Positions 33,901 to 45,800 of a DNA stretch of 64,000 nucleotides are shown here, piece after piece. The position numbers and the translations under genes are program-made. The first letter of the stretch is position 1, and the number at the start of each line of letters is the position of its first letter. The notes below the pieces were generated by a model. The model was given only the letters and a program-made list of their open reading frames with translations. It was not told the origin of the DNA and did not search any database. This DNA comes from Tuctoria greenei (Eukaryota > Streptophyta > Magnoliopsida > Poales > Poaceae): assembly GCA_036927565.1 (NCBI GenBank), contig JAYESD010000006.1, positions 106,985,353-107,049,352 of the forward strand, written 5' to 3'.

Positions 33901-34998
33901 TCCGTATGCGGCCCCGCTGGGCAAGCTTGAATTGTACCGGCAATATAATGGACATATGGAATCCAATAAACTGATGTAACTTGATAACTGGGATGTTGAG
34001 ACCCATTAACTCATCATCGATAGGGGTGGGTTGAGGACAGTAAGGTGTAAATCGGTCGGCGGACACATGAGGTGTTCCGTGCGGAGACCTTCTGTTTGCG
34101 GAGGTGAGACGGGCTCAGCATTTGAGTTTCTTGTGAAAGGTGGCCATATACGCCCAGTACTGAAGTGTTATGTAGGTATGGGTGTGCTCGCTGACACTTC
34201 CGAACGACGTATGTGTCGTGTTGTCCGGGTATGTCCTGATTGCAATCACTGTCCCTCGCAGTAATAGAGTACACTTGTTCACTGTGTCGTGACGTAGTAA
34301 ATACTAAAGAAGTCAGGAAAGTCATATGATATTGAATTATAATTACTTTACAACTTTGTTTGGTTTAGAGATAGTATAACTAAAGATTTCAATTTCCCCA
34401 TACTTTAGCTGTAATGGCATTATGTGCTTTGGGCATGTCATATCATCGGTAAAGCATTTCTTGTTTGATTGTGGAGCCCATGATGTGCCGTGCTCAGAGA
34501 ATGTCATTTGCTGCTTAAAACTTGAATATAAGGATCCACATGTAGGCGAGTTATTTATGCTATTCCATACCTATGTTTAGTGTCCCCGTGCATCTGTCTA
34601 GTGAGACGGTTAAGTCTTGCTGAGCCTTAAGCTCACGTTTGCAGTTAACGAGTTTTTGCAGGTTACCCCTTTGAGGATGGGTTTGACGATGAGGCAACAC
34701 CCCTTCCAGGGTGTACAGCCGAGTGGGAACCCTGCACGCCGCCATAAATTGAGTGTTGCTAGTGCAAAGTATCCCTGGCATGGAAAACTTTGCTTTTTGC
34801 ATAGCTAGTGCTGAGAGCGTAGCTATGGTATGTATATATTTCTTTACATCCGCTAGTATTGTGAAAACTTCCGCTGTGTATTAAATAAAAGACTCGGTCT
34901 TGTACTTTATTCTGGTTCTATTCTTGTAAACTGTTGGGTGTCGCATCGCACGACACCACCCAATGAGATCCTCGGATGTGTGGATTCCGGTCCCCACA
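30975..34998 (+). mobile_element. Tekay 5' LTR
   Basis: TGTAAAACCCC to CCCCACA, 4,024 bp, with AT-rich ends and a GC-rich middle. TATAAAAG at 31660-31667 is the probable promoter. Open frames within the LTR (31420-31839 and 32076-32465) recur in the 3' LTR only because the two copies are nearly identical. Confidence 0.95.
31660..31667 (+). promoter_or_regulatory. TATA box of Tekay 5' LTR
   Basis: TATAAAAG sits in a GC-rich setting (GGCTC before, GCCGG after), 685 bp into the LTR. The 3' LTR copy is at 43582-43589. Confidence 0.7.
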
Positions 34999-35002
34999 GA
35001 CA

Positions 35003-35014
35003 TGGTATCAGAGC
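35003..35014 (+). promoter_or_regulatory. Tekay primer-binding site (initiator Met tRNA)
   Basis: TGGTATCAGAGC, four bases after the LTR end, is a perfect 12-base match to the usual plant initiator-Met primer site. Confidence 0.92.
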
Positions 35015-36975
35015 TTCGTTGGGAACAGTGTACCGGAAAAGAACTTATTTTCAAAAATTAGGAACTTGAGTGAGGAATTAGTTATATGCCGTTATAAGGA
35101 GTATTATTAGTATAAGATATAAAGGTGGTAAACTAACTATGTGTTATTATATTCTGTAACGACGCTCCGACATCAGGTAAGAGGTAAGGTACGCCACCGA
35201 GAGCGGATCAATCTCGGTAAGCTCAGCATACGAGAGGTGGTATGTAAAAAAAAAAAAAAAATTTTCCGTGGCTTGGCACGGAAAGTCAATATGAGTCTTT
35301 GAAACTTTCCATGTTTCTAAGAACATATGACACGCGGTACCCCAGCGTGACACAAAGTTAGAGGGAAACCCCGTCGGGTGGTATGTAACCCGATAGTGTG
35401 ATCTCATATCTATGAGAACATGCGAACACGTATGCCCGAGCGTGTATAAGACGGATCGTACGGGAGTCTTTGCTGTACAGACGTATTTACAGCCATGTAC
35501 CTCGAGACATGGCCTCGCTCGAGGACGACTCACGCCAGAGTCGTATGCATTTACTTTTAGTTATATATTATTGTGACTGCCTGCCATGTTTCCCCGTGCC
35601 GCCCTTGAGGTGCGAAGGTGTAAAAGGGGATTGTTTGTCTTCTGCAGGTAACCTAACTCCGGTAGCAACCCGTGTAGAAGCCGTTTGCGAGTGAACGATA
35701 TAGGAACCACCAATAGACGTAACCGGATATACCGGATAGAATTTCCTTTCGTGAGGCACGTAGTACAGTCAGTATCAAACATGATACTAGACCCTCCCCA
35801 CCGACAGAATGGTTGCATTATGTTTTAAGAAAGTCCGACTATCAGATACTGAAATTTCGGGCCCGACTTGATAAATTGGATAGAACCAAGATTCTTGCTT
35901 TCTGGTAGAAGTAGCTCAACTTCGCCAGGTTGTAATCTTGGTTAGCTATTAGATAACTTAAGCATATCCTACATGAATGGAAAGCTCGTGAAGGTCTCTC
36001 CAACTTTTCCGTTGACCATAAAGACAGAAAAGCTTGTTAATCTGTTGAAAACTGGGGTTTACTGTAATTACTCCACATGAACCCACCTTTGTACCATTTC
36101 TGTATTCTTGCCATAACTCACTGTAGAAAAATCCACTACCTTATTGGGATATATGTTTGAGAAGGGTAGGTGGAGATTCACGAGTTTGATTTGGGGAGTC
36201 CTTCCTGATTTTAATTGGAGTTTAACCAAATTGGGAAGTCAGCACAGTAAACTGCATGACTGCTGATGCAAACCAGTCAGCTTTACCGTTGAGTTTGGAT
36301 AATTATAACCCCTAATCTAGAACAGTGATATGGTTACGCATATACATTTCTGGAAAGCTTAGGAAGTCATCTATCAACTTTATTTATCACTCCTGACCTG
36401 AATCTAGGTGTAGCTATGCCTAATTCCATTTGTCGCAAATTTGGTTCCTGCAGTCCAGAACTTGGAACAATTTGCACCTAATTATAAATTGATACATAAT
36501 ACCTTCATGACAAGGTTGTCGTGGTGGGACTTCTTTAGTTCTGGATTGTTAACACGATGTTACTCAAGGTTTATTTTGACACTACCTCAATATCTTATCA
36601 TGATGAACCTGTATAGAATGTGGAGATAAGCCCATATACAGGGGAGGTTCTGTCGAAATTTTCAGAATCCTTGAGTCAACTTAAAACTGGTATAGATTGT
36701 TCATACTAGTTCAACAGTGGCTGTATGAGTACAATCTGGAAAGGTTTTAAAGTGTACTACAATTTTTGTATTCAACATAAAGTTTAGTTCTGACTTCTTC
36801 TGTATGAAACTTACGGGTTACTGCAGATGGGTCAGATAAATCAGAACTGTACTCATTTCCAGATTGCAGCTTTGACTGAACCAATTGATTATGGACATTT
36901 CTTTTTGTCCCACATCACCAGTGATTGGTCGAATACTTAAACGGTGTATTGACATTTGGGTATATTTGTCCACAG
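35015..36975 (+). other. Tekay leader with splice-like signals
   Basis: This 2-kb non-coding leader holds a strong donor-like CAG/GTAAGA at 35176/35177 (conserved in element Y at 30478/30479). It also has a pyrimidine-rich acceptor joined to a donor, TTCTGCAG/GTAACC at 35647/35648 (counterpart in Y at 47071/47072), and an acceptor-like TTTGTCCACAG just before the ORF0 ATG at 36976. No supported coding frame is present in the leader. Confidence 0.5.
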
Positions 36976-37941
36976 ATGGCAGCACCAAGAATTCAGTTGC
37001 CTAATGGATGGGTGTTCTCAACATGCACCGGGCACGCCGGTTTTCCGGACGTGTTTGCACGGTTGCTCGGCCAGTTTGGCTATTTGGTGTTACCTAGCTA
37101 TTGGGGCAAGAAGTTCCAGGAGGGCGGTATGTGGAGTTGCACCATCTACGTCGATGTGCCTGCCGGTCCACCGCACCTCGGATGGGCTCCATACTCCATC
37201 AAGATCAAAGGATTGATATTAGAAGAAACATGGAGCTACGCCGCAAGTGTTGCCATAGGGAGGTTTTGCAAACTCCATTACCGTCATCTGGTGGGTACTC
37301 CGTATGAGTTCTTTCCAGTCAACGGCAGGGCTTCTGAAGCCTGGGCAACCCGCTTGCTTGCGGAGGTGGGAGAGCATGGCGAAACATCCGCAACAGCCTT
37401 AGCGATGTATGCAGCAGCCTCACATCGCGAGAAGGGTAATCAAAGGACATGCATAAAAGAATTGACAAACAATCTGAAGCAAGCCATGAAGCGAGCAAAT
37501 CACTTTGAGTGGGCAAATGACGGACTTAGGGATATGATGGCTCCTCTTAATCATCGTTTGAACCTTAGGGAGAATCAATGGCATGACGCTGTTATGGATT
37601 TGGCCGCGTCTCGCCAGGAGACTCTAGAGAGAGATATTGATCTGGAGGCAAGCCTACTTTATGGGCACCAACGGGACACACAGTTGAACGTGGTGACTGC
37701 AGACAGGGATCAATCCAGAGTAGAGGCTCAGAGCTGGAAGACCAGCTGTGAACAGGCTCAGCAAGAGAGTGAGGCCTGGGGGATGTTTATGATACAGACA
37801 GATTGGCAAGCTATGGCTGCCAAGAAGACGTTGATGTTGAACGATGTATCAACTTCTACTCCAGCACCCGTATCAGAGGTGCCTAGCCCTGAAGATGAAG
37901 AAGAAGAAGAAGACCCAGAGGAACTTGAATACGTCGAGTAG
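36976..37941 (+). CDS. ORF0, accessory protein upstream of gag in Tekay element
   Basis: An intact frame of 321 codons from ATG 36976 (MAAPRIQLPNGW); an in-frame ATG at 36925 would add 17 residues. I chose 36976 because an acceptor-like CAG lies directly before it. The first 130 residues look globular, rich in Trp, Tyr, Gly and Pro. The middle is charged and probably helical, and the last 25 residues are strongly acidic (a run of Glu). I see no signal peptide, membrane segment or catalytic motif. Rice RIRE3/RIRE8-type elements are reported to carry an ORF0 in this position, but its function is unknown to me. It is read in the same direction as gag, ends 370 bp before it, and is missing from element Y. 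Confidence 0.75.
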   Translation: MAAPRIQLPNGWVFSTCTGHAGFPDVFARLLGQFGYLVLPSYWGKKFQEGGMWSCTIYVDVPAGPPHLGWAPYSIKIKGLILEETWSYAASVAIGRFCKLHYRHLVGTPYEFFPVNGRASEAWATRLLAEVGEHGETSATALAMYAAASHREKGNQRTCIKELTNNLKQAMKRANHFEWANDGLRDMMAPLNHRLNLRENQWHDAVMDLAASRQETLERDIDLEASLLYGHQRDTQLNVVTADRDQSRVEAQSWKTSCEQAQQESEAWGMFMIQTDWQAMAAKKTLMLNDVSTSTPAPVSEVPSPEDEEEEEDPEELEYVE

Positions 37942-38311
37942 AGCGTATTGAAGTTAGATGTGGTAGCACTTCCGCCAACACCGGGCGGCATATAGTTAAA
38001 TGGTTGCTAGTGTTTCTCTTTTGTGACCATGTTTGTGTCATATTAAGAGTAATGGTTGTGGTGTCTAGCTAATTAGATGAGTATGACATGTCAGGAAGGC
38101 CAAGTATGGTAGAGATGCATTTCCATGAAGGGAGTCCATCATTTTGGGTTTACTACTGTAAACTTGGTCTTGAGATGATATATTTTGTATAAAGTTTGTG
38201 CTTTATCAATATATGTAAATGTTATGCATCGTCTATTATTGTCTACCGCATTTCTAAGGGAGGATAAACTTGAGGCAATGGGACTTACCGTGTTATTCAT
38301 TATACTGCAGT
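37942..38311 (+). other. Gap between ORF0 and gag
   Basis: This is AT-rich non-coding sequence ending in TTCATTATACTGCAG, one base before the gag ATG. The end looks like a 3' splice site. Much of this gap is also recognisable in element Y (about 48060-48300). Confidence 0.55.
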
Positions 38312-41300
38312 ATGGTGCGTACTCGTACAGCCTCAGAGGTAGGAGGATCTAGTGGAGGACAGGGGGATGACACACCACCCCCGGGGCAGAATACGCCTCA
38401 GACGCAACCACCTCCACCACCTCCAACCACACTCCCCAGGAGTCTCGCGGAGGTTCTCGCTGCAGTGCTCGGCTCGCGCGACGAGCAAACCGAGTTACTG
38501 CGGACGTTGGTGCAGCACTCGTCCCGTCAAGGGGGACGACAGGATGATGGACCGCGTCAGCAATTTCAGAGTTCCTACTCTGATTTCTCATCGACACACC
38601 CACCGGTATTCAGAGAAGCCGATGAACCGTTGGACGCGGATAACTGGCTCCGCACCATTGAAGGAAAGTTCGGTTTACTAGCGATAACCGAACAACAGAA
38701 GACATTGTTTGCAGCGCAACAACTGCAGGGGTCTGCCGGTGCGTGGTGGGCCAATTACCTTACCGCACGCCCCGCAGGCCATGTTGTAAGCTGGACCGAA
38801 TTCCGGGAGGCATTTCGCGCCTACCACATCCCTCCCGGGATTATGAGGAGGAAGCTTCAAGAGTTCTTGGAGCTAAGGCAAGGAGGAAGGAGTGCATACG
38901 AATACTCCAAATCATTCAACCACTTGGCCCAATATGCTCAGGACCAAGTGAATACCGAAGATCGGAAGCGGGAATGTTTCTACCGGGGTTTGAACCCCAA
39001 GTTGAAGGACAAGCTTGTCCTGTTCAACCGCGGCAACTTCAACGACATAGTCAATGCCGCTATCATGCAAGAGGACGCTACACGCGAGCTGTCCTCCGAT
39101 AAAAAGAAGAGGGGTGCTCCACAGAGCAGCGGAGGTGGTACTCCTCAGAAGTACCGTATGGTGTATCGATCACCATCCGGCCAGAGGTGGCAGCCGCCAT
39201 CGCGACCACCAATGTTCCGTGGTCGTCAGTTCAACAACGGCGGATTTCGGCCGCAGCAACAATAGGGGATGGTTCCACGTGCACTTCCACCTCCACCACG
39301 TGCACCAGGATTCCGTCCTCCCCTTAGTATTGGCCAAACCCCGTACACGTGTTTCACGTGTGGACGTGCGGGGCACTTCGCCAAGGATTGTCCGCAGAAT
39401 CGACAAGGTGGAGGGCAATCATCTTACCAGGGGGCCAACCAACCCCGCAACCAGCCCAAGAAGCTAGCCACCAGACCCGGCAACATCCACCACCTCGCCA
39501 TCGAGGACGTTCCAGAAGGCGCACCCGTGCTCACGGGTACGTTCTCTATCTTCGATCAACCCGTAGACATACTCTTTGACTCCGGAGCTTCACACAATGT
39601 CATTAGTAAATCTTTTGTCGTTAAAAGTCAATTGCCTGTTATGTCCACAAAAACCCCATATGTGATTAGCACTCCAGCCGGGAAAACGGTAACAAATAAA
39701 TTGGTTCATGGAATCCCACTTAACCTAGATGGAACCATATATCTTACTTCATTTCTGATATTAGAACATCAAAAGCTAGATATCATCTTAGGAATGGCAT
39801 GGTTGCAATACCATGGTGCTATCCTTGATATCGTTCCTCGAAAAATTTATCTAAACTCTCCACTCCATCAGCCCCAGGTTCTCAATCTTGAGAACATCAT
39901 TCCATTAGACCCATCCACTCACAACACCGAAGTTGTGGAACTTAAGAATATTCCGGTAGTATGTGAATACCCCGACGTGTTTCCTGAAGATCTCCCTGGG
40001 ATGCCACCAGAAAGGGATATAGAGTTCAAGATTGAACTTGCGCCCGGAACAGTGCCAGTTTCAAGACCACCCTACAAGATGGCACCCAAGGAACTTGCAG
40101 AACTGAAGGAACAATTAACTGAACTTGAGAGCAAGGGTTTTATTCGTCCAAGTTCATCACCATGGGGTTGTTCTGCACTGTTTGTAGAAAAGAAAGATAA
40201 GACCTTGAGGCTGTGTGTAGACTATCGTCCACTTAATGCTGTCACCATCAAGAACAAGTACCCACTACCGCGCATTGATATTCTTTTCGATCAATTAGTG
40301 GGTGCTAAAGTGTTTTCGAAGATGGATCTTCGTTCTGGTTATCATCAAATTAGAATCCGACCAGAAGATATATCCAAGACAGCATTCTCAACAAGGTATG
40401 GACTGTATGAGTATCTGGTTATGTCCTTCGGATTAACCAACGCCCCGGCTCATTTCATGTATCTCATGAACTCAGTGTTCATGCCAGAATTGGACAAGTT
40501 CGTCGTGGTCTTCATTGACGACATACTGGTGTATTCAAAATCCGAAGAAGAACATGCTCAACACTTGCATATTGTGCTTCAGCGATTACGGGACCATCAG
40601 TTGTATGCTAAGTTCAGCAAGTGTGAATTCTGGATCAACCAGGTGCCATTTTTAGGGCACATCATTTCAGCAGAAGGTATTGCAGTTGATCCAAGCAAGA
40701 TCAGGCAAGTCCTCAAATGGGAGTCTCCAAAGTCTGTACATGAAGTCCGAAGTTTCCTGGGTTTAGCAGGATATTACCGGAGGTTTATACCCAGTTTCTC
40801 CAAAATAGCTAAACCAATGACAGAACTTCTGAAGAAAGGACAAAAGTATGTATGGACTGAGGGATGTGAGGCAGGTTTCAAAGCATTGGTGAAACACCTT
40901 ACAACGGCACCAGTTTTAGCCCAACCAGACACTACCAAAGCATTTGATGTCTATTGCGATGCATCTGGGATTGGTTTAGGTTGTGTGTTAATGCAAGAGC
41001 GAAGGGTGATCGCGTATGGATCGCGACAGCTTCGGAACCACGAGCAGCACTACCCGACTCATGATCTTGAACTGGCTGCTGTGGTGCTAGCATTGAAGAT
41101 GTGGAGGCATTATCTACTGGGTAACTTAGTACACCTCTACACTGATCACAAAAGCTTGAAATACATCTTCACCCAGAAGGATTTGAATATGCGACAAAGG
41201 CGATGGTTAGAATTGATCAAGGATTACGAGATTGAGATCCACTACCATCCAGGCAAGGCGAATGTAGTCGCCGATGCACTGAGCCGCAAGTCCCATATCA

Positions 41301-42835
41301 AAAATCTTTCCATTACCTCGATGGAGGGAAAAGAAGAACTGAGTCTCTACTTGGTTCCATATGGGGCGCTCTACAATCTCGCTCTCATTCCTACCATCAG
41401 GGAAGATATTATGGTAGCTCAGAAGGCGGACAAGGGGATGTCACATATTCAGCAAAGAATAAAGAAGGGGGAGATGAAATGCTTCCGAAGTGACGATGAA
41501 GGTACCCTCTGGTTTAACGACCGTATAGTGGTACCCCGAAACATGGAACTTCGGAGGAAGATACTGGATGAAGCTCATTTATCCAAGTATTCCATTCATC
41601 CGGGAAGTAACAAAATGTACCAAGATTTAAGAAAGAAGTTCTGGTGGACTCGGATGAAGCGGGAAGTAGCTAAATATGTGTCCGAGTGTGATACGTGCCG
41701 ACGGGTGAAGGCCGACCATATGAAAGCAGCAGGACAGCTTCAACCTTTAAGCATACCAGCTTGGAAATGGGAGGATATCAGCATGGATTTCATTGTTGGG
41801 TTGCCTCCCACTTTCCATAAGCACGACTCAATTTGGGTGATAGTTGACCGACTGACTAAGACGGCGCATTTCATTCCCGTCAATACCAACTATCATTCCT
41901 CAAGATACGCGGAGTTATATATTGCCAGAATCGTATGCCTCCACGGAATACCCCGCACCATCATCTCAGATCGTGGGGCTGTATTTGTTTCGCGATTCTG
42001 GGAGCATCTCCACGCTGCACTGGGAACCAAGTTAATTCGGAGCTCGGCCTATCATCCTCAGACTGATGGACAAACTGAACGGGTGAATCAAGTGCTAGAA
42101 GACATGCTTCGTGCCTGTGCCATCCACCAGGGCAAGAACTGGGATGATCATCTACCTTTGGCGGAGTTTTCATACAACAACGGTTACCAGGCTAGCATCC
42201 AGATGGCCCCTTATGAAGCTCTTTATGGCCGGAAGTGTCGCACACCCTTGAACTGGTGCGAATCAGGTGAACGGGCCGTATACGGCATCGACTTAGTAAA
42301 TGAAGCCGAGGATCGAGTTCGCACTATTCAGGCGAATCTCAAAGCTGCTCAGTCTCGTCAGAAGAACTACGCGGACAAACGACGTCGACCTCTTCACTTC
42401 GAAGTTGGAGATCAAGTTTATCTTCGGGTATCCCCTATGAAGGGTATCCATCGCTTCGGGGTAAAAGGGAAGCTAGCTCCCCGCTTTATTGGGCCATTCG
42501 CAATAATCGAAAGATGCGGACCTGTGGCATACCAATTGGAGTTACCAACTTCACTTTCCGGAGTCCACAATGTGTTCCACATTTCCCAATTGCGGAAATG
42601 CCTTAAGACTCCAGCTGATATCCGCATAGAAGATTTGGAAGCTCTCCAACCAAATCTCACCTATTCCGAGCATCCAACTCAGGTCATCGATGAAAAGACT
42701 CGCACCACAAGAAGCCGCACCTTGCGTTTCTACAAGATCTTGTGGAGCAACCACAGTGCCGAAGAGGCCACGTGGGAAAGCGAAGAGTATCTTAGAACGA
42801 ACTATCCGGACTTGTTAGCGGCATATGTTCGGTAG
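38312..42835 (+). pseudogene. Tekay gag-pol polyprotein, one in-frame amber codon
   Basis: A single frame of 1,508 codons codes for Gag, protease, RT, RNase H, integrase and chromodomain. It starts at ATG 38312 (MVRTRTASEVGG), shared with element Y. The gag domain spans about residues 100-240. TAG at 39263-39265 (codon 318) falls before the zinc knuckle. After it, numbering from ATG 39269: CCHC at 28-41, protease DSG at 104-106, RT FIDD with Asp417-Asp418, RNase H Asp564, integrase zinc His770, integrase DDE at Asp840, Asp901 and Glu937 (spacing 60 and 35), and chromodomain about 1133-1183 (EEATWE at 1165). All catalytic residues look intact. Element Y has CAG where this copy has TAG, so it is most simply a point mutation. 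Readthrough cannot be excluded. Confidence 0.92.
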
Positions 42836-42876
42836 ATCCTTTTTCCTTTGCCTTCTTTTGTAATCTCGGGACGAGA

Positions 42877-42896
42877 TTCTTTTAAGGGGGGAGGAA
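42877..42896 (+). promoter_or_regulatory. Tekay polypurine tract
   Basis: The purine-rich run ending AAGGGGGGAGGAA directly precedes the 3' LTR start TGTAAAACC. Confidence 0.8.
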
Positions 42897-45800
42897 TGTA
42901 AAACCCCACTTTTATGGCATGTTAAGTTCATGTGGGTTTTGTGATCAACTATTTTGGATCTCCAATATAATGGTACACATGAACTATGCCATCCAAAACT
43001 TTTCTTGCACTCTGTGTTAGATTCTTTTATCATGGGTATTAGACTTCACCATGAATCCAAATTATATTCTATTCACCTTTTAAGAATAAGAATTTTTGGA
43101 TAAGGATTAGTAAGCAATGCACAATGAAGCCCTAATAAGCTCTAAACCAAATATTCAAATTAAGGGCTCTAAATTTTTCCATGAGCTCCTAAATTCCTCA
43201 ATAGCATGCTTACAAAGTTTCAAGATTTTAGAAACTCATCTACTATTTTTATTGAGGTGCTTAGCAAATTTGAATCAAATTCAAATCTGAATTTTAAATT
43301 CTTCTCCAACTTCTTTAAACATAAGAATTGAATTCACCATTGTGTTCAGAATAATTCATTTGCCATCTCCACAAAATTTCATGATTTTTGGAGTTGATCT
43401 TCTATTTTTAAATGAATTAGTAACTGAGCTGTGGGGAGAATCACTGGACAGTGGGCCCCACATGTCAGCTCCCCTTTTAAACGGATCAGCTCAACCCCGA
43501 CACCTCTGCACCGCCGCGCCCCCGCTCGACACCGCGCGCGCATGCAGCTCCAGCGAGCTGCCTGCCTGCTCGCCGCGGCTCTATAAAAGGCCGGCTGAAC
43601 CCCCTTTAATCCTCATCCCCGGTCACAGCTCCACTGCCTCGCCATTTTTCTTCCGCCGCGCGCCATCGCCGCCGCTCGCCACTGCTCCGCGGGTGCCGCC
43701 GTTCCACGCCGTTTCAAGCCTAGCTCCAAAGAGCAAAAAGGTGCGCCTGATCAAACTCTAGCTCATGGTACAAACCGTTTCCATTATCGTTGAAGCCTGA
43801 GCCAGATATTGATCGTTTCCTCTACGGCCGAGGGTAGATAGCTAGCTATGATTTCATGTCAAATTCCTTTTCGACAAGCAATCATCCTTTGCAATTACTT
43901 AGAGATAGTTTCTATAGGCCCTAGCGATCCTGTCTGATCAAAAACCTTTAAGGATCATCAAGCAACGGCTCTGAATTTCGAGTTTTGCTCGCCGCCGGTG
44001 AGAAAACCTCGGTTCACCGTCGAACTCATGATTCCCGGCAACTCACTCCCCTTCTGCGCCCATATCCTTGAACTCCATCATCCCAGAAAGGTTTTGGAGC
44101 AATTCCCAAGTGATTTGAGCTACTCTATAGAGAGTTCTATGATGCCCGAGCGCTCATCGCCGCCATCGCCGTCGCACGATCTTTTCCGGCGAGTTTCAAG
44201 ACCCACTGACCTCACCATCGTGCTCAGCGACCCCAAAAACCCCCAGGCGGCAAGTTTCCGCGATTCTGGTGCGTTGGATTGGCCGGCGGCGAGGCTCGCC
44301 GGAGAGCACCGCCGCGGGAACCCCGCGCGCCGCCCGCGTCGGGAGGTAGAAGACGACGCGGCGGGTCCCGCGTGTCAGCGGCGGTAAACCCCGTCGGATC
44401 AAGTGTGGCCACGGGATTTGCTCTGACTACGCGGTGGAACTCTGTGGCCCCCGTGTGGTTTAAATGCTATTGGTTCATTTTAAAACAGTGGGGCCCACGA
44501 GTTAAATCAAATTAGGAAATTATTCCAGAATAGGCTCCAACTTAGAAAATCCATAACTTTCTGTAGGATACTCCAAAATTCTTCAAACAAATTTTGTTCG
44601 AAAGATCTCGAGCTCTAGTTTCTGCAATACCAATTAGGTTCTGTGAAACTCAGAGTTAAATTCTGTAGAAAATAATCTTTCCTAAAGCAAATGAAATTTT
44701 TCCATACAAGATATCCACAGGAAAAATCCCCAAAATTCACATAAAATTTATTGTCCTATTCTTGATTATCAGGCAAAATTTGGGAGCCATAGCACCTGTT
44801 TAACTCTCTGTATAATTCAATTTCCTTTTTCAGTTATTGAATTTTCACAGCTATTAGGTTGCTTTATTAAGCCCCAAAATTTTACTGAGTCTTCCTTTAG
44901 TCATACCCTAGCTCCTGCTAAAGTCTTGGATTTAATTAACCTACTATACTAGTCCTAAATCAGTTACAAACTAAATATTAGTTTAATGTCTAGAAACTCA
45001 ATCATAAAGTAAATCCAGAAATTCCTACCGAATTAGAAATACAATAACTCCTTCCCCACAGCTTAGAAAATTATGAAACAAATTTTGCTAAGACCAGAAC
45101 CACTCCCTCCATCTTGATTATCAACTGTTAGCTAGGTTCAAGCTACAGTTTCCTCTCGGAAATTTTTGGAAGTTGATTGCTTGCCATACTTTCGGAGACC
45201 ACAATCTGCTATGATCATCTCCTGTTCTTTGCAAGAGCCTTGATCATATTCTCTAGTATCTACCATCGAAGTTCCAAAGCCAATTAAGGTCCCTGTCATA
45301 TAGTGATCACCATGAATTAATTTATGGTCTTAGAATAAATAAGTTTCAAAGTCATTTATATATCCATGTTATCTGCATATCGTATAGTGACCGAAGTCGA
45401 GGAGGAGCCAGAAGCCTTGGAAGAGAACCTTCCAATTTTTAACTCAGAACCTGACCTGCAACAAGGCAAGCCCCGGTTTGCATTTAAGTCGTTTATGAGC
45501 TTTTGCTTTATCACTATGATGAATAGTATATGAATTGTGCATTACGTTTAGGGTGAATGATACTCCACTTGCATGACCAAAAATCCCAGGGGTTTATTCG
45601 GCACGAGTTACAATTTGACCTGTAGTAACTGCTTTGCTAATGCATAGGAGATCCGGTAGAAGTCGAGTAGTTGGAATCTACTCGCGAGAGATGTATCTCA
45701 CAGGATTGGTTGAATAGAACATGGCTTAATTTAATGAAACTGAGACCGGGTAGGGAATGGATAGGAAGCGGCGAGAATTGAGTCTCGGTCGCATAGCCCT

